A stretch of 64,000 nucleotides of DNA, taken from Neurospora tetrasperma FGSC 2508. Its lineage: Eukaryota; Ascomycota; Sordariomycetes; Sordariales; Sordariaceae. Positions 1-10,817 of this stretch are shown here, in pieces; within the stretch, counting starts at the first letter, position 1; each line of letters starts with the position of its first letter. The translations under genes were made by a program, and so were the position numbers. The notes under the pieces were generated by a model. It did not search any database, was not told where the DNA came from, and saw only the letters and a list, made by a program, of their open reading frames with translations. The stretch covers positions 3,966,011-4,030,010 of the forward strand of contig NW_009799101.1 in NCBI RefSeq assembly GCF_000213175.1, written 5' to 3'.

Positions 1-1728
1 GGGGGGGGGCACACCACCGTCCTCAACAGGGATCGCGGGATAGGAGACAGAGCCACGGGCGTCCACCTTTGAATGAACTTCCAGGGGTTCGCTAAGCCGG
101 GACAGGCTTCCACTTCCGTTCCTGTTTTCTTTTCCGTTTTCCGGGGTCGTGAAGAAGCTAGAGATTCCCAACCTTCTTTTTCGAAGCCTTGGCAACCTGA
201 CGTCTGCAGAAACCGACAAGGATTCCACCGATTGGTCCGCACCTGCCCCGGCCCGGCATTGCGGACTGCGGCAGCGTGGCACGCACTTGGCAAAGTGTTT
301 TGTGCAATTGAAGTTGCAGCACTTGTGCATCTTTTGAGATCTGGGCTTCAATCTAGAGTTTTTTTTTCCCATGAAGGATTTTCTCATACGCTTCATACAC
401 TACACATGTACAACAACGCTGAAAACTAATTAGCCCTAAGCCTATAAGCTGTTGGTTGCGGAGAATTGAGATCGGACCTGCCGATTGACTATCAGACGGG
501 TTCGTGGGTCTGTGCAATTTCGTCGAATTTCACGTTCCTGGAAAATCGACAAAAAAACCCCAAATTGACGTTTCAAAAGAAAACAATATTCCCGAACGAT
601 ATTTCCACTCATGACTAAGTCTAGTAGTGTAGTTTAGTCTACGCATCTTTTGCCACAAGCTGCATGTCTCTCAACGGTCAGGGCATCACGGAATAAAGTT
701 GCGTGGTTTAAATTATTTTCACCCATCATATACCGAGCCATTTCCAGAAGAAGAAGCAGGATTCTCGAGTGAGACATTATACGTAGCCGCCGTGGGTTGC
801 CATGTTGTTGTGTGTGGACTTGGACTCGTGGTAGGTATTATACGCATTCTATAGCCTCCATTCTATGCATATGGACATGTCAGGTCAAAGTGTTGACGAA
901 TGCTGGGTCCCACGAGTCCCTGGAACGGACAGCCACATCATCGTGCATGATGAAACACTGCATCACCGCCGCCCGCTGGCGACCGCCGCGATCGCAACCA
1001 ACCCTGGCACTCGAGGCAGCATCGGGTGTGGTACATGCCGATGCCGTATTGTGTTTTTGCATGACGGTTTTTTGTAAACATTGATGATGGAGAATTGTCT
1101 CAAGAGGCATCTCGCTTGATGTCTGGATTTACATTCGTAAAAGGAGGTGATGATCCCGTCATAGAGCATAGGGGACGAGCTTGGAGTTTCAGTTGGTCTT
1201 CTTCACTGGATGACAGGTGAACCAAACAACCCTAACCCTTGGCAGAAAACCGTGCCTTGCCCCAAATCCGAAAGACATTGGTCCCGCGTTCTAGACTTAT
1301 ATGTCAACTTGAATGTTGACTGAACCTTGAAGAGTATGAATACTTGGTGATTATTCTGAATGGCAATGACCATGTCAACTGGAAGCTCTTCCATTCCAGA
1401 TGGCACTTCCAAAACTCGAAGCAGTCTCGCAATCCAGGCCGAGCCACAACCACGGTCATCTTCACGCATACCCATATCCTCACGCAAAAACGCCAGTCAT
1501 AGGAACCATTCATTGTGGAAGGAAAGTCGCCTTGTTTGCTCACGCTTGAGCATGCATGTCAGAAACGACCCATTGTCGTTGGTATACCTGACAAGAATCC
1601 CGCCTCCTACACATCCATCTCTCGCCTCCGCTCCCTCCCGCCTCACACATTGCCTTCTTTTCCCCTTGCCTACCAAGCACAGATAACACCAACTCCAGAA
1701 CAAGCCCACAAAAGAAAAACCAATGGAT
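1..1728. other. intergenic region, no gene seen
   Basis: No reading frame here has a credible protein composition or a splice structure. The window opens with a run of G. Downstream of the eIF6 stop (minus strand) the segment should contain that gene's 3' UTR. An AACCCTAACCCT telomere-like motif lies at 1228-1239. Confidence 0.6.
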
Positions 1729-2796
1729 TTAGTAGAAAGACTCGACCATGGTATCCTTGAGGCTGGAGTTGATCTGGCCAGGCGCGGCACCCTCTCCTAA
1801 CCTGAACACGCTCTCGATAACACTAAGCTCGGGCGCCGTAGTATCGAGACCAGTGACGGCCATCCAGTCGTTGACCACCATGCCGCCGCCAATGACGTTG
1901 GAACCTCTGTTGACGGAGCCGGCCACCAGCGGTACCTGGAGCAGGGAGCTGAGCTCGTCCTGGTCCTGGATGGATGTCTTGGGGTGGACGAGGCCACCCT
2001 GGTTGCTGAGCGCCATGTAGCTACCGACGAGCACGTTGTCGGCAATGGTCTGGCGGAACACCTCGACGCCGAGCACGTCGGCAATGATCTCTTCGGTCTC
2101 GCGCTCCAGATCCGGGTGGATCAGCGCCGTGTGGTCGTTGCACACAATCACGTTGCCCAGGGCCGACAGGCGCTCCTCGATACGTTGTATGCGCACGTCG
2201 TCGGGCAGACTGTTGCGCAGATGTTGCAGTTCCTGGTCGCTTGTGGTAGTGGGGACGAGGAGACCTTTGCGGTTACTGTGATTTTTTTTTTTCCGTGGTT
2301 AGCTTACCAATGTCTCACATCCAAATTCTCGGTTGCGCCCCCTCCAAAACTTGGGACTAAAAGTTCAATAAAATGGGAGAGGGAAGAAGCGCATACCCAG
2401 CTGTCAGGCGACCGATAATTCTTGTGCCGGCAATGGTGGTTCTGCAGATAGGGATAACATCTTGGAGTTCGGCCTCGAAGACGCTGTAAAAGTTCTCGCT
2501 GGCACCGACGGCGACCAAAGCGTAAGAGTTTGTTAGTGTGGAAAAGACTCCAACCCTGTGAGAAAACAGACAATGTTAGCGCGTCTGCTACTTGATATCC
2601 CGTAGAACCACCCTCTGCTCCCCATTCAGATTTAAGAGTCGCCCTGCTGTCGCGGTGTCGAAGCATGGTATTGATGTCGTTGTCGGTGGCAGGCGGGGCA
2701 GATTTTTGATTTTCGCATCGCAATTCCCCATCTCGGGACGTGGAGGCCAAGCAAAACTTACTCGTTGGAGTTCTCGAACTGGGCGCGGACAGCCAT
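1729..2796 (-). CDS. tif6: eukaryotic translation initiation factor 6 (eIF6/Tif6)
   Basis: This is the anti-association factor that binds the 60S subunit, acts in late 60S maturation and nuclear export, and blocks premature 40S joining. I read three exons: 2796-2762, 2555-2397 and 2275-1729. Together they give 741 nt, or 246 aa, which is the usual family length. Exon 1 encodes [12 protein letters not shown]. The donor is GTAAGT, the next exon opens [18 protein letters not shown], and the second donor is GTATGC. The third exon carries [16 protein letters not shown] and the family core [31 protein letters not shown] and [10 protein letters not shown]. The pentein-fold repeats are recognisable along the whole length and nothing appears truncated. 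The gene has its own upstream region of about 1.4 kb, with an AACCCTAA box about 0.92 kb upstream of the start. Identity is secure; splice sites are inferred. Confidence 0.96.
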
Positions 2797-4160
2797 GGCT
2801 TCGGTTCTTCTTGTGTAGTGCTGCTAGCGGGCTTCCTTTACTTGGTGGGTGAAGTGGTATTCCGAGAGAGACGGAGAGATTGGGGTTATGCGACTGAAGC
2901 AATGGAGATGGGAGGTATAGAATGCCGTTTTGCTGCTTTGCGAATGACGACTGGTGGGGTGGGCGATGGAAGGAAAATATAATCTGGATCCATTGAGACT
3001 CCAGGCTATGTGTAAAGTGGGGCGCTATCAAATCTGGAAGCTGGGCTGAAGACGGGAACCACACAGCTTTTGGCAGCAGGTACCAAGACCCTTACAGATG
3101 TATGTACCAGTACTTAGGTACCTTCAACAACAAGACATGGACGCATACATGCGGCTTACCAACCCAACCTCTCTACTCAAACATGTCCATTTTTGCCATC
3201 GAGAATTATGAGTTTGTCGAAATTCTAGTGCACTTGCATCGATACAATTTCATTTTCCATCACCGGTGACTCAGACACTTTAGAGCAATCCTCGTAAGGC
3301 TACGCGAGCAGTACCTAGCCACCCTCGGGATGGCAAAAGGCTTGCCACACAGCCCACTATGCTACAGCGACATGGAAGCTATCCTCTACCCGACCCTATT
3401 ACCGCCTCCTTGAAGCTTGTTTGCCCAATCAGACTTGCAGTGGCTTTCCCATTTGGTATACTACAGCCATTTTCATTATGATTCATCATTGTTGCGATAT
3501 GCAAGGTACCCAAAGGGGCTCACTTGCGGGGCGTAGAATAGATTGGGGCTTGTTTTCAACAGTTCAACTTTTGCAAAATGTAATGAAGTTGCTGTTGCAG
3601 TGTACTGTGTATAAGATCACAGGATCCTGGTGGTATAGATGCCAGAAGCCGAAACACCGGACAATTTATTTTGGCTTATCTTTTTTGTTGGACTCGTCCG
3701 CTCAGCTCATACTGAACCCTAACCCACAGAATCACAAACCTCTCCTTGTCAGCCCATGTAGCGACAGGACAACAATGAGAACACCCAAAGTGTTGCTAAG
3801 GCAACCCGGTTATCATCTTGGGTTATGAGCTAAGCAGAGGGAACGTATGGCTGGGGAAACATCTGGTTCAGTTGATGAGAAAGCGCACTTTGCCACAGTG
3901 CCGTGAGGTACCTCAATATAACCCGCTGATGCCAATCCCCATGACCGTTGAAAGCCATCATCCAAGTACCATGAAGCCGATGCCTTTAAACAAGATGCAT
4001 TTATATCAAAACTCCAAACTCCCCTGCCCCCGGCTGACCGTCAAGCACTAGTCTCGTGAGACCAGTCTGTTTTAAGACGACTCGAACATTCATATTGCCG
4101 ACCCCGTTTTGCCGGATGATGCATGCTTTACAAGAACTGATCACCTTCTTTGACTCAGTC
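2797..4160. other. intergenic: eIF6 upstream region and 3' flank of the next gene
   Basis: The segment separates two minus-strand genes. Its left part must hold the eIF6 promoter and 5' UTR, and its right part the 3' UTR of the 4161-6000 gene. Small open frames are short and overlap in several frames. Motifs TAGGTACC (3114-3121) and AACCCTAACCC (3715-3725) are present. Confidence 0.55.
3715..3725 (+). promoter_or_regulatory. telobox-like AACCCTAACCC motif
   Basis: The sequence AACCCTAACCC contains AACCCTAA, which fits the yeast Tbf1 consensus ARCCCTAA. In yeast such boxes occur in promoters of snoRNA and ribosome-biogenesis genes. It lies about 0.92 kb upstream of the eIF6 start, itself a ribosome-biogenesis gene. 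The distance is large, so the link is only a suggestion. Confidence 0.25.
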
Positions 4161-6000
4161 TCATTGCAGTGTTTGGGCTGGAAATAGCTGCGGACCAGCA
4201 AAACCTTTCGCTACAACCCCCTGAATATCAATGTTTTTGAGAGGGTCAGGATGTGGACTCCACATCTTGAGCAGGATGTACCGCGCGCTCACCGGCGGGT
4301 CGAACTTGATGATACACTTGTTCTTGTCCTTCTCAATGTAAAATTGAGCCAGCGGAGACATAAGCGCTCCGCCAACGGCTCGTACCGCCTCCTGCGTGGC
4401 CACCTGCGAGGCTTCTCGCGCTCGTTCAAGTTCGGGGGTTGCCGTGTCGTATTCGTTACGCCAACTAGCAGAGGGTCGCGCACGAGTGAGATCAGTCCAG
4501 TCCAAACCGCTGGGGTTCCATGGGTCTCTTCCGTCATCACTACTGTCGCTTTCAAAAGGCAAAGCACCAATCCTGTTGAGGGTTCGCCTACGCCGCAAAT
4601 GATTTTCGTCTCCTTCGCTTTCATCATCACTGCATTCGGTCGTGACATTGAACGGTTGGGATGCGGCCGAAAACTCGGGAGGTAGCGCGGCTGCTGCTTG
4701 ATCTTCATCATCGTCCTCATCATCATCTATAGTGTTGATCAGATCTGATATGTAATCGCGTCGATATCTCGAGGGGTAGATCCGTCCATCATCGTCGTGT
4801 CGGACCGAGTAGATTGTTGGAGTGTCGCGTGATGTCCGTGGTTGTGGATTCGCTGGTTGCTCATACTGAATTTGATATTGCGCTGTACGTTTCAACAGGT
4901 CATCATGTTCCATCGAAACAAACACCATGCCCTCTCGGACCCTAGAGACCGGTCAGCAAGGCAATCGAAAGATAACCGAAACAGGACAACACATACGGCT
5001 GAGAGTAATGTGAACCAGGTGCTTTGATGACCAACTCTTTCAAGCTGAAGACAGTACCACCGTGATGTCGTAGTATGATGTTGCAGCGATTAGTCCTTGT
5101 GCAATAAACCGAAGCGTCGTCTTTCAGGATGTTCTCCGCCACATAGGCCCGTCCATCCCTGAACAAGCCACCATCACAGCTAACGATCTCCAAAAGAAGC
5201 GGACCTGGTTCCACCTGGCCGTATTTTCCATACAGAATATTTTTGTAACTTGGCGATACCTTGTCGGAATCCAGCTTCCGTCGCTTTGCGCGCCGAAAGT
5301 TTTCTAGTTCTTCCATATCCTCAGGAGGAGTGTTCCTACCGAAGAGCGAAGGCTGTGAAGAGCTGGACGAGTCTTGAAGCTCGCCAGGCGTCACGTAGCT
5401 GCGCTCCCTGGCAGGGTTCATATGAGTTCGGTGCCTCTCCATTGCCCGGTCAAAGGGCGAATAACGGGAAGGGCGGCCGTTCTGGCCTCCGGGCGCCGAC
5501 ATGCCGGGTCGCAGCCTTGAGCCAAGCGAACGAAGGGACGGAAGTAAGGGTGGTGTAGGGGCCGAAGAAGTTGAACTTGGAATGGCAGGCGGCAAAAAGC
5601 TGCTAGAGGGTTGAGAATCCTGGTTGAATCGCCGGCGAAGAGACCGGTCAGAGCCGGAGGACATCCTGGACCGAGCGAGCACCCTGGAGGCAGCCTGTTC
5701 GAGAGCTAGGTTGCGACTGATGCGGTCGTGAAATCTCTCTAGAGCCTCAAATCGTTCTCGGGATATCGCCGTGGGAGATCTCGGCGAAAGGGCATCGGGT
5801 TGGGCGTTGTTTTGGTGAGATTCCGAATCCCAGGGCGACCTTAGAGGTCGACTGTCGGACTAGGGTACAAGAGAAAGATGAATGTTAGTACTAAGGTGTA
5901 GTAATCGCAGGTAACAAGAGACCAGAAAATATGTCCCTGCAGTGAGGTGGTCTGGGTGTAAATCAGAAGCTTACAGCTTCGAACTGGGCTCATACGCCAT
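4161..6000 (-). CDS. conserved-looking fungal protein, function unknown
   Basis: I do not recognise a named family. Three exons fit: 6000-5975, 5851-4997 and 4941-4161 (1662 nt, 553 aa). The first intron has GTAAGC and a TACTAAC branch site; the second has GTATGT and CTAG. The N-terminal ~110 residues are Ser/Pro/Arg-rich, with a short helical stretch around ALERFHDRISRNLALEQAA. A central segment (about 200-310, with KNILYGKYGQVEPGPLLLEI, NRCNIILRHHG and REGMVFVSMEHDDLLKRTA) looks like an ordered domain. An acidic run (IDDDEDDDED) lies near 365-374. The last ~60 residues (CIIKFDPPVSARYILLKMWS, then IDIQGVVAKGFAGPQLFP) resemble a galactose-binding/discoidin-type beta-sandwich strand pattern, which is inference only. 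Exon 1 codes for just nine residues; an alternative acceptor (CCCTAG, 9 nt upstream) would not keep frame with that start. It shares a 1.27 kb divergent upstream region with aos1. Confidence 0.8.
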
Positions 6001-7272
6001 ATGTCGAGGCACCAGTGCGTGTCGAAGGCGCAGAGAAGCGGCAGGTTTGATAACGCGGCGATATGTTAGGTTTGGATGGGGGCCGTGGAAGCGCATATCA
6101 GAAAGGGCAACTTACCATGAAGCTTGAGGGCACAAAGACCAGGGGGGGCGCAGGCGGGGGGGTAAAAGGAAGAATAGAACCCGTCTGGGGCAAGACGGAC
6201 CAGCCTCCGAAAGATAGGAGTAGCACAGTAGCGCTTGAAAAAAAGAGATGGTTCAAGTAAACAAAAATGTGCAGAAAAAGAAGGCGAAAGTCAAGGGTCA
6301 AATGTCAAATGTCAAAATGATCAAGGAGGAAAGAGTGTTGAAAGTGGAAAGGATTGTAGAGTGGCCGATCATCTTGTAGTGTACACACTAGACCCGGCCG
6401 TTGCACGGGACACCCTGAAACGAGAGGAGGAGTCAACCACGGGCGGGCAGCTGGGCGAGCCAACACCATCCATATCCATATCCACCGAGAACCTAGGTAG
6501 TCTGGCAGGGTAATAGGTACCTTGTCCTTCACTGACGTTGTGGAAGTGTAATTGTTAGCATGTACTTGACGAGGCGCCATAGTGACCTTGAGGTACAAGT
6601 ACCACTTTAACTGGCGTCATGTGTCGGCATCGGGATCTACGATACGTACGCTCACTGAGTGTAACCCCAAGTTCCCATCCAAACCACAAAGGAAGTGCAT
6701 TCCGTTCCCTTCTTCTTCTCGTTCCAAAGTTACCTTGGTTGTTGGATTTCAAACTTGATAACGGGTGGCGTTTGTAGGATCCATTGGATCCTTAGCGAAA
6801 ACATTTCAGAAAGATCCAAGAAGCGCGAGTGTTTGCCGTTGTCCGATCTTACGTATTACTCAGTTTGTTAATGGAAATAGTCAAGTAGAACCGCCGAAAT
6901 GCACAGGCCTCTTCCACCTACTTTTGCACCACGCGTCTCAACCTCAACACCAACCACCATCCTCAACTTGAGATCGAACGGCCAATAGTCCGGTATGCGC
7001 ACTGATATCACTGGTCTCGACTAAAAACTCTGTACCCAATTCTAACTACTCTACCGTCAGGATCTAGAAAAGTCAACTCTTCGCCAAATTTCCAAGTTTA
7101 ATTCTCGGTCCAGGAACCGAATCATTCGCTTGCCCGCGTTCCTTCACCTCTCACCTCAACCTCACCACCTTCAACCACAAGCGCAAATATCACTTGGCCC
7201 AAATAAACAAAGGGGTAGTTTTTGTCCCTAAACACAACAACTCAACTGCCACCTTTAGAGCCGTTGCCCATC
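6001..7272. other. divergent intergenic region between the 4161-6000 gene and aos1
   Basis: This is a bidirectional promoter region: the minus-strand gene starts at 6000 and the plus-strand aos1 start is 7273. No credible coding frame is present. A TAGGTACC motif lies at 6513-6520. Confidence 0.5.
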
Positions 7273-8632
7273 ATGACTACCACCGAGACCAACGGATCTG
7301 GTCAAGAGGCTTCCCATTCGGCTGCTGGCATCAGTGCAGGCAAGTGCTTAACCCTCCTTATATGTCAGGAGATAGGTTACGAAACTAACCCCCTCAACAG
7401 ATGAGATCGCCCTCTATGACCGGCAAATTCGACTATGGGGCATGAAAGCCCAAGAAAAGATCCGCTCCGCCAACATCCTTCTCATCACCATGAAAGCCCT
7501 CGCCAACGAGATCGCCAAGAACCTCGTCCTGGCAGGCATCGGCTCCCTGACCATCAACGACCACGCCGTCGTCTCCGAAGCCGACCTGGGCGCGCAATTC
7601 TTCCTGTCCGCCGAGGACGGCCACCTCGGCCAGAACCGCGCCGTTGCCGCCAGTGCCTCCCTCCAGCGTCTCAACCCGCGCGTCAAAGTCATTGTCGACA
7701 CGGACGACATCCGAACCAAGCACTCGTCCTTCTACTCGTCGTTCGACATCATCATCGCCACCGACCTCGACGCCGACACCCTCAACGTCATCAACACCGC
7801 CACCCGCATCCACGGCCGCAAGTTCTACGCCGCCGGCTCGCACGGTCTCTACGGCTTCCTCTTCGCCGACCTGATCGAGCACGACTTCATCATTGAGCGC
7901 CAGCGCTCCAATCTCTCCACCACCTTGGGTCCAGAGACCAAAACCCGCTCCATCGTCTCCGTCGCGCCCAAAGAACCCGACAACAAGGACTCCCACATCG
8001 AGCTCGTCACCAAACGCGAACTCTACTCCACCTGGCTCCTCGCCTCCTCCGACGCCTCCCACCTCCCCCAAGACATCCTCTCCTCCCCGCGCCGCAAACG
8101 CGCCGTCACCCCTATTCTCAGCTGCCTGCGTGCCCTCTGGCAGTTCACCTCTACGTTCGGCGTCCCGCCCACCGGGCCCGAACTCTTGACCAACCACACC
8201 GCTCTTGCGGCCTTTACGCAAATGTGCAGCGACAAACACAAAGCCCTCGGCTTGCCCGCGGAGACGTTGCGGGCCGAGTTGTTGCGGTCGTTCTTGCAGA
8301 ACGTGGGCGCTGAGCTGGCTCCCGTGGCGGCGGTGTTGGGCGGGCAGCTGGCGCAGGACGTGATCAATGTGCTGGGACAGACGCAGCAGCCTATTCAGAA
8401 CTTTGTGGTGTTTAGTGGGGAGAGCATGGAGGCGAATGTGTATGCGTTACATCCCCGCGAGGGAGAGCTGGGCAGGGGACTGTTGCCGGTGACGATGGGG
8501 GTGATTGATGCTGCGGCGGAGGTGTTGGAGAAGGAAGGACAGACGACGGATTTGATGGGGTTGGGTGGACAGCATCTTGGGGGCCAGCAGCAGCAGCAGC
8601 AGCCTTCGTCTCAGATGGAGGGTGTTGAGCAA

Positions 8633-8664
<32 letters not shown>

Positions 8665-8752
8665 GCAGCAAGCTAATGGTGTATCGACTGCACAATCCAC
8701 GGGCGCTGGACAGCAGCAAGAGCACGAAGGTTCTGGTGCCGGTAACGCCTGA
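7273..8752 (+). CDS. aos1: SUMO-activating enzyme E1 subunit 1 (Aos1/Sae1-like)
   Basis: This is the ThiF/UBA-fold subunit that pairs with Uba2 to adenylate SUMO. Two exons are read: 7273-7339 and 7401-8752 (472 aa). The family opening DEIALYDRQIRLWGMKAQEK lies near residues 23-42. It is followed by a Rossmann-type segment (IRSANILLITMKALANEIA, then LVLAGIGSLTINDH) and GAQFFL. The C-terminal adenylation half is typical (LLRSFLQNVGAELAPVAAVLGG, then QNFVVFSGESMEANVYAL). The single intron (7340-7400) most simply starts with GC (AG|GCAAGT) and ends CTCAACAG. A GTGCAG donor six bases earlier also keeps frame. After about residue 405 the protein leaves the family and runs into a glutamine-rich tail with Q6 and Q14 runs. 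The Aos1 assignment is favoured over Uba3/Ula1 by the RLWG block and the size. Confidence 0.93.
8585..8671 (+). repeat. CAG/CAA trinucleotide repeat (polyQ) in aos1
   Basis: Six CAG codons at 8585-8602 and fourteen CAG/CAA codons at 8630-8671 encode two glutamine runs in the C-terminal tail of Aos1. CAA interruptions are present in the longer run. Confidence 0.95.
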
Positions 8753-9716
8753 CTTTCTCTTCACTTATCAAGTCGATTAGGTACCTATTCGCATTACTGG
8801 CTTACTTCCCCTTTTTTTTGTGGCTTGGCTTGGATCCGATCTGGGGTGTGCTTGGGAATCTAGAACGATGCGATGCAGGGCGTTCGTGTGGTAAACTGTA
8901 ATTCAATGGCTTGCGGACAGACGAGAGAATACATGTATGATGAATGTAGCAACAACTTTTAGACAGACAGACTCATGTTTTCTGTGGATGAAGGGTCACA
9001 TATCTGGCTGGCTAGGATGACTAGCTAGACTGGCGAAAATATGAACTTGGGTGTTAAGATGGAAACCCCTCTGCTTTATTCCTGCTGAAAGTAACGTGTG
9101 GCAATATTCACTCATGAGAATGTCATGGCAGTTACAGGAGTTCTGTGAGAGAGGGTGTGTACAAGATCACCACAATGTCGTGTAGAGAATCAAACCAGAC
9201 TATGTGTGCAAAGCACACATGATGAATGCTGACTTGCACAAATCGCCAGTGTAATCCATTCATATTTCAATGTATGATGTATCTCAAAGCAACTAATTCT
9301 CAAATTTGTATTCCCTGGTTCTTGATCAAAACCTCAATAATGCTTTTATGCTGCCGAACTCCTGTCTTGTAGCAACCGAAAAAAAAGAAAACCAGAACCA
9401 AAACCAAAAGGTCAATCAAAGACATCAACTCCATCCTATCCAGCGCAATGTTGGTATATACGCTCCCCACGGTTATTCCCTTCCTTCCTCCCTCCGCTCT
9501 TTCTTTTGATATGCGTGAAGCAATGCAAACTAAAAATGCAATCTGTTATGTCGTAGTTTTGGTATTTGGTATATCCAGATGCCCTTTGTCATGGCTCTTT
9601 TGGCCTGCGACTCCTTCCTTTCTGATGAAGATTCTTGCTCTTCTTTCCATCTCCAAGATGGACTTTGTGTGGTGTAACCAACTAAACAACCAAACCAACT
9701 TTCTCGAGCTCATTCA
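8753..9716. other. convergent intergenic region, no gene seen
   Basis: It lies between the aos1 stop and the stop of the minus-strand frame ending at 9717, so it should hold two 3' UTRs. It is relatively AT-rich, with an A-rich CAAAACCAAAA-type stretch near 9380-9410. No coding signal was found. Confidence 0.55.
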
Positions 9717-10739
9717 CTAAATCAATCCCCTCCTTTGCTCCTCATTCCCAAGCTCAACCAACTCCATCTCCCCCTTCGAATTCTCCTTGAACTCCAGCCG
9801 CGGTCCGCCCCTGTTCCTAAGCCGATAGCTGCTGTGGGCGGGTTGGCGCGGCTGTTCGTTCTCTTTCTTGATTCTAACCCTTTTAGGGCTGGGGCTTCCC
9901 TCTTCCTGCTTGATCTTCACTGCGGCTCTCTTCCTTTTAGCCGGGGTCTTGGATGGGGTTTTAGCTGGGCTGTTCTTTGCGGCTGTCGGGCTCTTGCGCT
10001 TGGCGGCTGTTGGGCTCTTAGCGGTAACAGGGCTGCTAATAGTGGCGACTGTTATTGTATCCATTATGATACCCTCCTGTTGCGACCTTTGCTGCGGCTT
10101 CCGTTGCTGAGAAGGCGACTGTGGCCGCAGCTGTGGCAGTTCCGCCGACGCCGACGATACATCTTTGCCCACTGACACTGGTGCTGCGTCCCGTTTCGAT
10201 ACAAACTTCACTCTCTTGGGACCATTACTGCTTCCTGAGTCCTCGGATGTGGATGCTCTCTTTCTCTTAGTGGAGCTGGAGCTAATGCTGGCCTCCGTTG
10301 CTGGGGTGAGAGCGGGACTAGGGGCCGCGATTTCAATTCCTTCTTTGACGAAGTCAGGGCCCTTATCGTCATTGTCGCCGTTGCTATCACTGGCACTGCT
10401 GGCACTGCTGGCACTGCTACTGGAAGTGGCACTTTGGGATCTGTTCCGATAAAACTTCTTCATGGCAGACGCGGAAATGACCAACAGGGACCTGTCGGCA
10501 GTCCTTACGACTCGAACGGGCTTGATAGACGCTTGGGAGTTGGTGGTAGAATTTTGTGGGATGTCGGCCGCATGAGGATCGAAGGCCCCTCGTGGGATGG
10601 GAGATGCTGGGAGAAGAGCGGGCCCCTCAGAAACAATAGCAGATTGTGAAGCAGCCGGCGGAGGAGCGGGCACTTGTGGCGCAATGGGCGACGGGGCAGG
10701 CGCCTGAAAAATCACAGGCGGCGGGAAAACAGCTGACAT
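9717..10739 (-). CDS. low-complexity nuclear-type ORF, possibly the C-terminal extension of the upstream gene
   Basis: This 340-codon frame begins with ATG at 10739. It is open in the same frame for another 26 codons back to the TAG stop (10820-10818) of the 1112-aa gene upstream. The product is rich in Pro/Ala at the start and in Ser in the middle. It carries several basic SPTAAKRK/TPAKRKR-type patches (near SPSPKRVRIKKENEQ), suggestive of a nuclear, chromatin-associated protein. It ends SSYRLRNRGGPRLEFKEN followed by an acidic stretch. Only 78 nt separate it from the upstream stop, which leaves almost no room for a separate promoter. It could be a readthrough extension, a segment cut off by a recent nonsense change, or a separate small gene. 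I do not recognise the family. Confidence 0.5.
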   Translation of the reverse strand: MSAVFPPPVIFQAPAPSPIAPQVPAPPPAASQSAIVSEGPALLPASPIPRGAFDPHAADIPQNSTTNSQASIKPVRVVRTADRSLLVISASAMKKFYRNRSQSATSSSSASSASSASDSNGDNDDKGPDFVKEGIEIAAPSPALTPATEASISSSSTKRKRASTSEDSGSSNGPKRVKFVSKRDAAPVSVGKDVSSASAELPQLRPQSPSQQRKPQQRSQQEGIIMDTITVATISSPVTAKSPTAAKRKSPTAAKNSPAKTPSKTPAKRKRAAVKIKQEEGSPSPKRVRIKKENEQPRQPAHSSYRLRNRGGPRLEFKENSKGEMELVELGNEEQRRGLI

Positions 10740-10817
10740 CTTGCTGACAGCCCTCGACGAAGACGAGCCAGCACGAGCACCGGCTGAGGACGGCTTAGCG
10801 ACGGCAGGGACCTCTTT

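Noticed and set aside
73-429. 118-codon frame at the window start
   Set aside because: Overlapped by another frame of similar look, no splice context, no recognisable motif, and a composition typical of chance translation.
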